From positions 1,473,001 through 1,537,000 of the forward strand of contig NZ_CP130044.1 in NCBI RefSeq assembly GCF_030505395.1: 64,000 nucleotides of DNA, given 5' to 3'. The notes under the pieces are model-generated. The model was not told where the DNA came from and searched no databases. It saw only the letters and a list, made by a program, of their open reading frames with translations. Shown here one piece after another: positions 43,973 through 53,107 of the stretch. The position numbers and the translations under genes are program-made. Source of the DNA: Asticcacaulis sp. ZE23SCel15 (GTDB lineage Bacteria > Pseudomonadota > Alphaproteobacteria > Caulobacterales > Caulobacteraceae). Numbering within the stretch: the first letter of the stretch is position 1; the number at the start of each line of letters is the position of its first letter.

Positions 43973-44995
43973 TCAAACCGATGACAAGGCGGTCCCCACG
44001 GTATGGCGTGTCCCTGCCGCAGGAGCGGGGAGGAGGCTTTGGATAATATCCGGACGCAGCCAGTCCCCGACAGATAGATCAGATGAAATAAAGCCGCGCG
44101 TTTTCAGCCATTGTTCGAGGTTAGAAAGCTGCTTCAGACGGAACGCTTCCAGCCCGATCTGTGCGCCTTCGACGAACAGATCGCCGTAGGCCTCAGACGC
44201 CAGATCGGCGCTGACCTTGCCTTCGATCGCAATCTGGTTGAGGGCTTCCTTCGGGAACACCTCGGCCCACTGGTGGGCCTGAGATAATTGGCGCAATAGC
44301 CGCGTCACCACATAGGGTTCGGCCTCAAGGAACGGATCGTCGACCGTCACGGCGCGCAGTTCGATCAGTCCGGACAGTCTGTCATCATGACGAATATCGG
44401 CGGCGGAAAAGCGGTGCAGTTCGCGCAAACCGGCGGCCCGCGCCAACTCAATGCCCTTGGCGCCATAAAGAATGGCAGCGTCGGTTTGCCCGCCCAGCAG
44501 GGCTTCGATCTCACGGCGGGCGATGTCGCCAAACGGCACCGACGGATGATCGGAGACGACATTGGTAAATTCCACGGCCTCCGGGCCAGAGCCTGCGAAG
44601 GCAGTTATTGTCTCCCATGCCCGCAAAGCCCGCACCCGCGCCGGCGAAAATGAGCCCGCCTCACGCGGCACCGACAATCGCACCCCTTTGAGATCATGCA
44701 AAGACCGTAACGGGCTTTTCTGAGGCACGACCACGCTCACCGAATGATAAGTTGCCCCCAGCGCCAGCAGACGGCTGCGGCCATTTAGGCCGTAGGCCCA
44801 CAGGGCCGTGGCCGCATCGGCTTCGCGGATCAGGTTAGGCAGGGTGTGATCCAGATGGCCCTGACGCACTGCTGGCGTCGAATTTTCGCGCACCGAAATG
44901 ACATTGATGTTTTCGCGCAAAAACTCACGCTGAAGTATGCCGCGATTGGCGATTAGCCCCAGCGCTGTCAGCGTCGGGCAGCGCGCGTACCACAC
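43973..44995 (-). CDS. Orphan ABC-type solute-binding protein (sulfonate/DszB-like)
   Basis: The 340-residue protein resembles the SsuA/NrtA-type binding proteins and the desulfinase DszB (WYARCPTLTALGLIANRGIL at the N-terminus, LPNLIREADAATALWAYGLN, LKGVRLSVPREAG). No signal peptide or upstream ATG is present; the frame is open for about 25 codons before the GTG at 44995, as is common in this subgroup, until a TAG. It could be a cytoplasmic sulfinate or sulfonate enzyme or a binding protein. No permease or ATPase gene is adjacent. It is divergent from an Rrf2 regulator across a 259-base AT-rich gap. Confidence 0.65.
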   Translation of the reverse strand: MWYARCPTLTALGLIANRGILQREFLRENINVISVRENSTPAVRQGHLDHTLPNLIREADAATALWAYGLNGRSRLLALGATYHSVSVVVPQKSPLRSLHDLKGVRLSVPREAGSFSPARVRALRAWETITAFAGSGPEAVEFTNVVSDHPSVPFGDIARREIEALLGGQTDAAILYGAKGIELARAAGLRELHRFSAADIRHDDRLSGLIELRAVTVDDPFLEAEPYVVTRLLRQLSQAHQWAEVFPKEALNQIAIEGKVSADLASEAYGDLFVEGAQIGLEAFRLKQLSNLEQWLKTRGFISSDLSVGDWLRPDIIQSLLPAPAAGTRHTVGTALSSV

Positions 44996-45254
44996 CAGTT
45001 GGGCGGGACCTGAGTGGGGCTTTGGAGTGCGCGGAGGCGGCGGTGTCGGGGAATGATAAGACTATTCGATGGGCGGCAATCATTATTTCCTATCATATTA
45101 GTTTTAAATTTGATCGCGATAAAAACTCAACCCTAAGCTCAGAAAATTTGAACAATCGCAGGCCTTGCGATCCGGATCTGCGTTAAAACCTTGAGGCGGC
45201 GCAAATTCTGGCTTATGGAACCTAAAGTTCACTCACGGCGTCCGTACTCAGATA

Positions 45255-45680
45255 ATGTTGTCCCAGCGAGCCAAATACACCATCCGCGCCATGCAGGAAT
45301 TGGCCAAGGCGCCAGCCGGTGAGACCTTGCAGGCCGGGGAACTGGCCGAGCGTATCAAGGCCCCGCTGCATTTCCTTGAAGGCATATTGCTGGAACTGCG
45401 CCGCGAAGGGCTGTTGATTTCGCGGCGTGGCCGTTCCGGCGGCTATGCCCTGGCTAAGCCCGCCGATCTGATTTCTATTGCTGATCTCATCCGTCTGGTC
45501 GACGGGCCTCTGGCGCTGACGACCTGCGCCAGCCGCACGGCCTATGCCGAGTGCGAGGATTGCCCGACCCCCGAAGATTGCCAGTTGCGCAATATTCTGG
45601 TCTCTGCCCGTGACGCGGTGGCGCGGGTGCTGGAAGGGGCGACGATTGCCAGACCTATCCCAAATCTACCGGTAACATAA
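45255..45680 (+). CDS. Rrf2-family transcriptional regulator
   Basis: The 141-residue protein has the Rrf2 winged helix (AKYTIRAMQELAKAP, GELAERIKAPLHFLEGILLE, GRSGGYALAKPADLISIADL). Four cysteines lie near the middle of the C-terminal half (C in TTCAS, then ECEDC and EDC), in a spacing unlike IscR but able to hold an iron-sulfur cluster. It lies 19 bases upstream of the L-serine dehydratase gene and probably regulates it and the divergent binding-protein gene. The signal is unknown; iron-sulfur or cysteine status is a fair guess. Confidence 0.85.
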   Translation: MLSQRAKYTIRAMQELAKAPAGETLQAGELAERIKAPLHFLEGILLELRREGLLISRRGRSGGYALAKPADLISIADLIRLVDGPLALTTCASRTAYAECEDCPTPEDCQLRNILVSARDAVARVLEGATIARPIPNLPVT

Positions 45681-45699
45681 GTTTCAATAGGGCCTGTGC

Positions 45700-47094
45700 A
45701 TGTTAAGCGTTCTCGATATCTTCAAGATCGGCATCGGCCCCTCCAGTTCACACACCGTTGGCCCCATGCGCATCGCCACCCGCGCTCTGGCGGATGCGGC
45801 GGCAGCCGGTGTGCTTAGCAAAGCGGCCCGCGTGCGTATCGAGCTTCAGGGATCGCTGGCCCTGACCGGCATAGGCCACGGCTCAGATAAGGCGGCGGTG
45901 CTGGGGCTATTGGGCGCGGAACCCGATACGGTCGATCCTGACTGGGCAGAAGCGACCTTTGTTCAGCTTAAAACCGCCACCGAAATCGCCCTTCACAATG
46001 GGCCGGTGGTGCCGTTTAATTTCCGTCAGGATGTCGATTTTCGCGGCGATATCGTCCCGCGCCTGCATCCCAATGGTTTGTGTGTGCGGCTTTATGATGC
46101 GGGCGGCGTAGTGATCTATGATCGCACCTTTTACTCGGTTGGTGGCGGCTTTATTGCCTCAAGCGAACAGTTATCGCGGCCCCCTGAAAACGACCTGATC
46201 GGGATTGCGGGCAAGGGCGCTTTGCCGTTTGCCTCGGCGGCGCAATTGCTGGAACATTGTGCGCAGCATGGCCTTAATGTCTATGACGTGGTGATGGCTA
46301 ACGAAGACGCCAAACGTCCCCGTGCTGAGACCGATGCCGGGCTTAAGCGCATCTGGGACGCCATGAACGGGGCGATTGATCGTGGCCTGCGGATCGAAGG
46401 TATTTTGCCGGGGGGCCTGAGTGTGAGAAGGCGCGCCTCCAGCCTTTATGAGACGCTGACGAGTGAGAGCCACAATCAGGAATCCGAGCGCCTGTTTGAC
46501 TGGTTGAACGTGTTTGCCATGGCGGTGAATGAGGAAAACGCCGCCGGTGGCAGGGTGGTCACGGCCCCGACCAATGGCGCGGCGGGGATTATTCCGGCCC
46601 TGATCCGATATTACTGTGCTCAGGATGGCTGGACCGATGAGGATACGAAAGCGGGCGGTAAGATCGGACGGTTCCTGCTGACGGCGGCGGGCATCGGCAT
46701 GATCTATAAGCAGCGCGCATCTCTGTCCGGAGCTGAAATGGGCTGTCAGGGCGAGGTCGGTGTCGCCTGTTCCATGGGGGCGGCGGGGCTGTGCGCGGTA
46801 TGGGGCGGCACGGCGGCCCAGATCGAACACGCGGCTGAGATCGGCATGGAGCATAATCTGGGGCTGACCTGCGATCCGGTCGGCGGTCTGGTGCAGATTC
46901 CGTGTATTGAGCGCAATGCTATTGGCTCGGTTAAGGCCGCTAATGCCGCACGCCTGTCTTTACGCGATAGCAGCGAACATAAGGTCACGCTGGATCAGGT
47001 CATTGAAACCATGCGCCAGACCGGCCTTGATATGTCGTCTAAGTATAAGGAAACCTCGCAAGGTGGTTTGGCCGTCAATGTGGTGGAGTGTTGA
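45700..47094 (+). CDS. sdaA: L-serine ammonia-lyase (iron-sulfur type)
   Basis: The 464-residue enzyme deaminates L-serine to pyruvate and ammonia. It has the N-terminal beta domain ([21 protein letters not shown]) and the catalytic alpha domain with [17 protein letters not shown]. The 4Fe-4S ligands are in [16 protein letters not shown] and [16 protein letters not shown]. It ends in Cys464, matching the tail-in-mouth cysteine described for this family. The type is the single-chain form found in many proteobacteria. It is co-transcribed with the Rrf2 regulator in front, which may monitor the enzyme's fragile cluster. Confidence 0.94.
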   Translation: MLSVLDIFKIGIGPSSSHTVGPMRIATRALADAAAAGVLSKAARVRIELQGSLALTGIGHGSDKAAVLGLLGAEPDTVDPDWAEATFVQLKTATEIALHNGPVVPFNFRQDVDFRGDIVPRLHPNGLCVRLYDAGGVVIYDRTFYSVGGGFIASSEQLSRPPENDLIGIAGKGALPFASAAQLLEHCAQHGLNVYDVVMANEDAKRPRAETDAGLKRIWDAMNGAIDRGLRIEGILPGGLSVRRRASSLYETLTSESHNQESERLFDWLNVFAMAVNEENAAGGRVVTAPTNGAAGIIPALIRYYCAQDGWTDEDTKAGGKIGRFLLTAAGIGMIYKQRASLSGAEMGCQGEVGVACSMGAAGLCAVWGGTAAQIEHAAEIGMEHNLGLTCDPVGGLVQIPCIERNAIGSVKAANAARLSLRDSSEHKVTLDQVIETMRQTGLDMSSKYKETSQGGLAVNVVEC

Positions 47095-47104
47095 TGCGAT
47101 TGCA

Positions 47105-47980
47105 TCAATATCCCTGACCGCCACCATACTTTTGGATATTTGCGATATCTGCAATACGTTGGCCAATTCCTTGCAGCCCGGGGTATACGAGTGAACTGTC
47201 CACTCCAAGCTCAATTAATTGAAAAAGTATTTGCTGGCGACGTTCTGAAGGTATGATGATTTTTCCTATAGTCATGACTTCGTCATCTGCATGAGTTGAA
47301 TGTTCACATCCAGAAAATTTTAGTTTTCGCTCATCGAGTGGAGTGAAAAATTCTTTTTCACCGAAATTTTGTATAGTAAAGGCGCTTTTTTGAGACCTAA
47401 TTCGTTCGTCAATTATTGGCGGAGGAACCAAAGTAATTTTCTGTCGCCAAGGCAGGTTGATATGACGCATACCTTTGTTTAGACCTGTAAGTGGATTGAG
47501 ATAGAATAGTGCGCAGTCTTTATCAGGGTTGCCGCCATGAACCGCGAAGTACAGAGCTATAAATGGATCAATAGTCCAATCTAGTAGCTGCGTTGGAACA
47601 CCGTAGTGTTGTGCAATTATTCTATCCATGAGCGGGCTGCGTGGAAAGTTTGGGAGTAACATCGCGGCTCGATCAAAGAAAGCTTCGATCATTCTTTGTT
47701 CCGCAATTAGGTATAATTCTTCTTTGGATTTCGCATCATTGAAGATATGAACATCACGACGATATAGTCCTGGCAAAAGTGCCCAATCCGCGTCAGTCTG
47801 TCCTCGGAAAAGGTTGTTCGAACTTACGGCTCTAATTTTAGTCAGATGCGCCACTAAATCCCAAAGCTGCCAACCGTCTTTCCATTCTGAAATTTCCAAT
47901 TTATCCTCGCGTAAACTGACAGAAGAAATGCTTATAAAATCGGCGTGAACGTCAATTAAGCTGCGGTTTAATATAACCAC
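47105..47980 (-). CDS. FRG-domain protein, AT-rich, probably acquired
   Basis: The 291-residue protein carries an FRG domain: FRGQ at residues 58-61 followed by the ADWALLPGLYR context, and QHYGVPTQLLDWT at 124-136, then a region with DCALFYLN. FRG domains occur in scattered bacterial and phage genes with no settled function, and some are found in defence contexts. The base composition is clearly richer in A+T than all its neighbours and rare codons are frequent, which suggests lateral transfer. Its start overlaps the 3' end of the upstream esterase by 29 bases, so insertion may have occurred at that gene's end. No toxin-antitoxin partner is visible. Confidence 0.75.
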   Translation of the reverse strand: MVILNRSLIDVHADFISISSVSLREDKLEISEWKDGWQLWDLVAHLTKIRAVSSNNLFRGQTDADWALLPGLYRRDVHIFNDAKSKEELYLIAEQRMIEAFFDRAAMLLPNFPRSPLMDRIIAQHYGVPTQLLDWTIDPFIALYFAVHGGNPDKDCALFYLNPLTGLNKGMRHINLPWRQKITLVPPPIIDERIRSQKSAFTIQNFGEKEFFTPLDERKLKFSGCEHSTHADDEVMTIGKIIIPSERRQQILFQLIELGVDSSLVYPGLQGIGQRIADIANIQKYGGGQGY

Positions 47981-48812
47981 TGTCGCTTAACCAGTCGCGC
48001 AACCGCGATGGCCAGTCATGGACGGATTTAAGCGATGACCGGTCACCCATATTAAAGGCATGGCCGCCGCGGGCGAAGTAATGCACCTCAACCGGCACAT
48101 CGTAGGGCGCATAAAGATCCAGCAGGGTGTTGAAGGTTTTAACCGGGCCCTTGTCATCATAGGCGGTCAGCAGAAACGCGGGCGGAGGTGGGGTGTCGAA
48201 CTTTGCGGGCAGCCCCAGCGGGCCGGAATAGATTTCGACAATAAAGTCGGGCCGCGCGCTCACCCGCTCCACCGGATCGGCGGATTTAGGATCACCGTCA
48301 AAGCCTGAAAAACTGACCATGTGGACCAGTTCGCCACCAGCGGAAAAGCCCATCACCCCGATGCGGTTGGGGTCAATGCCGTAGTCCGTGGCATGGGCGC
48401 GGACATAGCGTATAGCGCGCCTCAAATCCGCCGCTCCATGGGCCTCGATATCGTAATCGGCCTTGCCGTTATCTTCGCGGCCCAGCCGGTATTTCAACGC
48501 AAAGGCGGTGACGCCCAGTCCTTGCAGGAACTTCGCGGGCTTCACCCCTTCGGAATTGAACACCAGGTTTTCATGGCCACCGCCGGGCACGACAATAATG
48601 GCCGTGGCGCTATGGCGAGCCGGATCGGGAGCATAGACGGTGACCGAAGGATTATGGACGCTGCGCACCCACCAGTCGGCGGCTTTTTCAGGCTCATCTT
48701 TCAGGGTTTCAAGTCCCGGCGCACCGCCTGGCCACAGGTGGGTAACGGCTTGAGCGTGGGCGCTTAAGGCAAGGCCCGCCCACAGGGCGAACGCGATAGC
48801 GGTTCTGAACAT
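47952..48812 (-). CDS. Secreted alpha/beta-hydrolase, acetyl-esterase-like
   Basis: The 286-residue protein has a signal peptide (about 1-21, ending SAHAQ) and an alpha/beta-hydrolase core with IIVVPGGGHENL (oxyanion), the nucleophile serine in GFSAGGEL, the aspartate region DDKGPVKTF and the histidine in GGHAFNMG. It resembles acetyl-xylan and other carbohydrate esterases that remove acetyl groups from plant polysaccharides in the periplasm. The sugar-enzyme neighbourhood agrees with this. The C-terminal residues may have been altered by the adjacent FRG gene. Confidence 0.8.
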   Translation of the reverse strand: MFRTAIAFALWAGLALSAHAQAVTHLWPGGAPGLETLKDEPEKAADWWVRSVHNPSVTVYAPDPARHSATAIIVVPGGGHENLVFNSEGVKPAKFLQGLGVTAFALKYRLGREDNGKADYDIEAHGAADLRRAIRYVRAHATDYGIDPNRIGVMGFSAGGELVHMVSFSGFDGDPKSADPVERVSARPDFIVEIYSGPLGLPAKFDTPPPPAFLLTAYDDKGPVKTFNTLLDLYAPYDVPVEVHYFARGGHAFNMGDRSSLKSVHDWPSRLRDWLSDSGYIKPQLN

Positions 48813-48865
48813 GAATTAAGCTCCCCAAATTATAGTTTTGGGGCAGCTAAAGCGATAAACCGAAT

Positions 48866-49177
48866 TTAAGCAAGCGCCTCAGTGGCGGCATGGGCTGTGT
48901 CGTAGTCGGCGGCGACGCGCAGTTCGCGGATCGGGCGGACGATATCGATGGATTGCTGATAGAGCGGGTCAGCCTTATAGGCATCAAGCGCGGCCTGATC
49001 GGCAAATTCGCCGTAGACCACCACATCGACGACATTGCCAAGCTGATCGACCTTTTCATTGAGGGCGATCTCCAGCTTTGAGGCGTGGGGAATCTGGGTG
49101 AGAATACTCAAACCCTTTTGGACGGTCAGGCGGTCGATCCCGTCCTTACAGCTAAACATGACTATGTGTCTGATCAT
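48866..49177 (-). CDS. Dabb (stress-responsive A/B barrel) domain protein
   Basis: The 103-residue protein begins IRHIVMFSCKDG and carries the Dabb ferredoxin-like fold (VVVYGEFADQAALDAYKADPLYQQ). Such proteins form dimers, and some act as small enzymes or stress proteins; the role here is unknown. ATG 49177 was preferred because the conserved core starts there, but ATG 49189 is possible, and neither has a clear Shine-Dalgarno sequence. Confidence 0.75.
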   Translation of the reverse strand: MIRHIVMFSCKDGIDRLTVQKGLSILTQIPHASKLEIALNEKVDQLGNVVDVVVYGEFADQAALDAYKADPLYQQSIDIVRPIRELRVAADYDTAHAATEALA

Positions 49178-49225
49178 GGCTGAGGTCATAAGGTTTCAGA
49201 CGGCTGAAAACAAGGGTCTGAAACC

Positions 49226-49612
49226 TTAGATCAGGGATTTTTTACGAGTGGCGTTAATCAGGTGTGCGGCCGCCAGCAATAGCGCACCCACTATGCTCAG
49301 TGGCGCTTCATAAGGCAGAAGCGGCGGATAAAAGGCCGCGATCCCAAGCAGGAATATGCCCAGTCCGCCAAAGCCGGAGATGCGGTAATCGCGCCAGCCG
49401 CCGGAGCGCCCAAACGCCCACACACTCAAGGGGGCTGCAATCAGCACCAGTACCTGATGGATCAGCTCGCTTTCGTTGAACTGACCAAACACCGGCAGGC
49501 CCGCCGCCAGAACCGGCAGGATCAGGCAGTGCGCCAGACACAGGCCCGACAGGCCGATGGAGGCGACGTCCAGCATCTGCGTTGACGGTTTATGAAAATG
49601 GCTCTGACCCAT
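49226..49612 (-). CDS. MerC-family membrane protein, probably Zur-regulated
   Basis: The 128-residue protein has four membrane helices and the MerC signature DVASIGLSGLCLAHCLILPVL with its cysteine pair, and an N-terminal SHFHKPS that could bind metal. MerC proteins move mercury in resistance operons, but chromosomal relatives without other mer genes are often tied to zinc supply. No mer genes are nearby. Two palindromes matching Zur boxes lie upstream at 49708-49766. ATG 49612 was chosen for its fit to the family; ATG 49705 is the other option. Confidence 0.8.
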   Translation of the reverse strand: MGQSHFHKPSTQMLDVASIGLSGLCLAHCLILPVLAAGLPVFGQFNESELIHQVLVLIAAPLSVWAFGRSGGWRDYRISGFGGLGIFLLGIAAFYPPLLPYEAPLSIVGALLLAAAHLINATRKKSLI

Positions 49613-49707
49613 GAGGGAGGTGTTTCCTTGACTTATTTTTTGGCGCGCATCTTTGTCCAAAAACCGCAGTACACTTTTTGGGATGCGCTCCGTACCGATG
49701 CACATAT

Positions 49708-49766
49708 GTTATAGCATAACTTTTTTCAAGGGCGGGGCTGCCCTTTGTTTGTGTTATATTATAACA
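49708..49766. promoter_or_regulatory. Two Zur-type operators upstream of the MerC gene
   Basis: TGTTATATTATAACA (49752-49766) is a perfect 15-base palindrome and GTTATAGCATAAC (49708-49720) a perfect 13-base one. Both fit the alphaproteobacterial Zur box pattern GTTAT-ATAAC as I recall it. They lie 31 bases apart between the polysaccharide deacetylase stop and the MerC start. Confidence 0.6.
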
Positions 49767-49803
49767 TATTGACCATGTCCAGACCCAAATACAGATTGTG
49801 CGA

Positions 49804-50532
49804 TTACGGGGCGGGCTCGATGTGAACCACCTTATAACCTTTGTCTTTCAGGGTTTTCAGGATCAGCGGCATGGCCTGAGCGGTAACCTCTTGCGCATCG
49901 TGCAACAAAATAATGCCGCCCTTGCCGTCGAGATTTTTCATCAGGCGGTCGGTGACGGTTTGGGGTGTTTCACCAACTTCCCAGTCATTGGCACCCGCAT
50001 CAATTGAAAAGACCGTGTAGCCGCTGACCTTAAGCGCATTCATAAGATCCGGCGTCTCCCCCAGGTACGGAAACCGGTAAAACGGGGCAGCGGATTTGCC
50101 CAGAACCTTGGCCGCGACAGCGCGAGTGGTATCAAAGTCCTTGACCTGATCAGCGGGGGCAAGCTGATCCATATGGTCATGCTTATAGCTGTGCAGACCG
50201 ACGCTGTGGCCATCCGCGACCACCTGCCGCGCCAGATCGGGATAGGCCGTCAGGTTATTACCCTGCATAAAAAAGGTCGCCTTCACGCATTGCGCTTTCA
50301 ACGCAGCCAGTACACGCGGCGTCGTTTCCGGGCGTGGACCGTCGTCAAAGGTGATGACGACTTCATCCTTGGCCAGAGGCAAGGGCCCATGTTGCGCGGT
50401 GCCATAGACCTGCCCTTTGTCGCCTGAGATGTTAAGCGTGCGGGCGGTGCCCAAAGCGTCAGGCCCACAAGCGTATCCATTGCTGGCACCCGCCATCAGA
50501 GCGACCGCGACCGCAAAGGCTGAACATTTCAT
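49804..50532 (-). CDS. Polysaccharide deacetylase (NodB domain), secreted
   Basis: The 242-residue protein has a signal peptide (about 1-21, ending SNGYA) and a NodB deacetylase fold: VVITFDDGPRPETTPRVLAAL with the catalytic aspartate and metal-binding aspartate, VGLHSYKHDHMDQL with the two metal histidines, FYRFPYLGETPDLM, SIDAGANDWEVGE and GIILLHDAQEVTAQ. It should remove N- or O-acetyl groups from chitin, peptidoglycan or another glycan in the periplasm. Its substrate cannot be told. Confidence 0.88.
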   Translation of the reverse strand: MKCSAFAVAVALMAGASNGYACGPDALGTARTLNISGDKGQVYGTAQHGPLPLAKDEVVITFDDGPRPETTPRVLAALKAQCVKATFFMQGNNLTAYPDLARQVVADGHSVGLHSYKHDHMDQLAPADQVKDFDTTRAVAAKVLGKSAAPFYRFPYLGETPDLMNALKVSGYTVFSIDAGANDWEVGETPQTVTDRLMKNLDGKGGIILLHDAQEVTAQAMPLILKTLKDKGYKVVHIEPAP

Positions 50533-50671
50533 GTGACTTCCCCGTTTTATTTTTATGTGGCCATCTTTATGCCCGCAAAAGCCCCTATCGACCAGAGGAC
50601 ACAGCGAAAATTTGCGTCGTTGACTTGAAGGCGAGGGCCTTTAAAACCAATGGCAAATGTGAGGAAACCGA

Positions 50672-52727
50672 ATGCGCGCGATCCTGCTGGCCCTGATGGC
50701 CGTTTTGACTATCATGGTACCTGCGGCTGAGGCGCGTCAGACCTCTTCGCTCAATGCCGGATGGCTGTTTAAACGCGAAGACGTTCCCGCCGCGTCGGGG
50801 GCCAGTTTTGACGATAAGACATGGCTCAAAGTTACTTTGCCTCACACCTTCAATGCCGGTGATGGTGCTGATGGCGGCAGCTATTACCGCGGGGCTGGGT
50901 GGTATCGCAGAGCGCTTGACCTTAAGGCGTTGGCCGCGCGTGACCGGCTCTATCTTCAATTCGATGGGGCCGCCCTTGTGACCGAAGTGTGGGTTAATGG
51001 CACTCGCATCGGCCGCCATGACGGCGGCTATTCGACCTTCCGCTTTGATATTACGCCTGCGGTCAAGGCCGGTCAGAACCTGATTGCGGTTAAGGTCGAT
51101 AATGCGGCCTGGCCGCATATCGCGCCGCTGGGCGGGGATTCCACCATCTTTGGCGGGCTATATCGCGGTGTGTCGCTGATCCAGACGAGCGATGCCGGAT
51201 TTGACCTGCTTGATCACGGATCGCCGGGGGTGGCGGTGACGGCTACGCTTAATGCGCGCCGTGAGGCCGAACTTAACATCGTCACGTCCTTGCGCAACAG
51301 CCGCAAAGGCACTGCCAATCTGACCATCCGCACTCGTGTCTTTAGTGAAGGCCGTGAGGTGCTGGCGCTATCCAAGGGTGCGCGTTTGCGGGCAGGGCAG
51401 GCCCTGCAACTAACCCAGGCCGGCATCATCGTTAGGCCCAGACTGTGGAACGGCCGCGTCGATCCGCACCTCTATAATGTCGTCACCGAAGTGTCCGAAG
51501 ACCGCGGCCTGCTTGACCGGCTGGTAACGCCATTTGGGGTACGCAAGGTTGAGTTTGATGCAGGTCGGGGGTTGCTGCTGAATGGTCAGCCCTATGCGGT
51601 GCATGGTGTTAATCTTCACGCCAGCCGCGCTGGTGTCGGGGCGGCCATGAGCAACACCGACATTTCCGAAGACTTTGACATGTTGGATGAACTGGGCGTG
51701 ACCGGGGTGCGGCTGGTCCACTATCCGCATGCTCAGCGCGCCTATGAGGAGGCCGACCGGCGCGGGATTTTGATCCTGACCGAAGTGCCGGTGAATGCGA
51801 CTGTGGCCGACACCCAAGCCTTTCGTGCCAATGCCGCCCAGCAGGTGCGTGAACTGATCCGTCAGAACATCAACCATCCTAGCGTCATCGCCTGGGGGCT
51901 TGGCAATGAGGTCTATGCGACCGAACCGTATGTGGCCAATATTCTGATGGAACTGAATAATGTTGCTCTTGAGGAAGATGATAGCCGCCCGACGATCTAT
52001 GCGCACTGCTGTCAGGCCGATAATGACCCCAAGGCGATGCAGAGTCAGTTGATAGGCTTTAACCGCTATTTCGGCTGGTACTCTGATGAGTTTTCAAAAA
52101 TGGGCACCTGGGCCGATGGGTTCCACAAGGCCTTCCCCGAAAAGCCGTTCGCGGTTACCGAATACGGCGCGGGCGGCAGTGCGGGTCATCAGCAGGACCC
52201 GACAGGGCGGACCGATCCCCCCTCCGGCTGGCACCCTGAGCAGTATCAGACCCTGTACCACGAAGCGAATTGGGCCGAAACTGTCACGTCGGCCGTTCAT
52301 ATGGGGTAAGTTTGTCTGGCAGGGCTTTGATGCCGCCTCCGATGGTCGCAACGAAGGCGAGCAGGCGGGCATCAACGATAAGGGCCTGATCACCTATGAT
52401 CGCCGGACCAAAAAGGATGGGTTTTACTTCTATAAAGCCCAGTGGTCGCAGGCCCCGCTGGTCTATATTACCTCGCGCCGCTATACGGATCGTAAAATCG
52501 CCTCGACCGATGTTAAGGTCTATAGCAACCAGCCGAGCGTGACCCTGAAGCTTAACGGCGCGGTCATCGGCACCCAAAAGCCGGTGGGCGGGATCGTGAT
52601 TTTCAAATCAGTGATCCTTAAGGAAGGCATCAACGAAGTCACCGCCGAAAGCCCCAAGACGTCTGATAAGGTCGTCTGGCGTCTGTCAGTGCCGGTGCCG
52701 TCACTGGTACGCACCGACCGGCCCTAG
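50672..52727 (+). pseudogene. Glycoside hydrolase family 2 (beta-galactosidase-like), frameshifted
   Basis: Frame one encodes 545 residues: signal peptide (1-21, VPAAEA), GH2 sugar-binding and Ig-like domains, and the TIM barrel with acid/base E413 (WGLGNEVY) and nucleophile E497 (FAVTEYGAG). It stops at 52307-52309 just after SAVHMG. The next frame continues the family sequence at once as FIWGKFVWQGFD and DGRNEGEQAGINDKGLITYD, up to TAG at 52725-52727. One extra base around 52295-52300 (or a sequencing slip) thus breaks the gene near residue 541 of an expected 680. Both catalytic residues lie in the first part, but the C-terminal piece completes the barrel. The gene is likely inactive unless corrected. 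Confidence 0.85.
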
Positions 52728-53038
52728 GCCTCAAGTTCTCCAGATCTGTAAAGTCGATATGCCAAAGGTGGGATAGATTTTTCGTCTGACAATGACTTTA
52801 GTTTGATGAAATCCTCATCAAGCATTGCATCATAGTAATCAGCGATTATGTAAGCACCAATAAGCCTTAATCTATCTTCCTCGTCTTCAGAGATATCGCT
52901 TTTGACCAATATTTGCAGCTTGACTACATTGTTGGCGAAATCGGCTGTGCATCGCAGTAGGGCGCTGGTGATGCAGCCAAAGTCATAACAGGTATCAACA
53001 AATCTTAGTATTATTCCATTCCTGTGTTCTAATCCCAA
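52724..53038 (-). CDS. Hypothetical AT-rich small protein
   Basis: This encodes 104 residues. I do not recognise the family. It is mostly helical with acidic stretches (SDISEDEEDR, MLDEDFIKL), and has no signal peptide or membrane segment. The base composition is richer in A+T than the flanking genes, like the FRG gene, which suggests a small acquired gene such as an immunity-like protein. Its end overlaps the GH2 stop codon on the opposite strand by 4 bases. Its reality rests only on open-frame length and composition. Confidence 0.5.
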   Translation of the reverse strand: MGLEHRNGIILRFVDTCYDFGCITSALLRCTADFANNVVKLQILVKSDISEDEEDRLRLIGAYIIADYYDAMLDEDFIKLKSLSDEKSIPPLAYRLYRSGELEA

Positions 53039-53107
53039 TTTAAAATCTCCAGATATAATTTATAGCCCCATTCATATAGGGGTGGGAGTTGAAACGAAAG
53101 GTGCCTT

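Noticed and set aside
45101-45126. GTTTT...ATCGCGAT...AAAAC inverted repeat as an Rrf2 operator
   Set aside because: The arms are only five bases and no family consensus was matched; kept only as a place to look.
47105-48812. FRG gene and esterase as one fused or frameshifted gene
   Set aside because: They are in different frames with different composition, and the esterase is complete.
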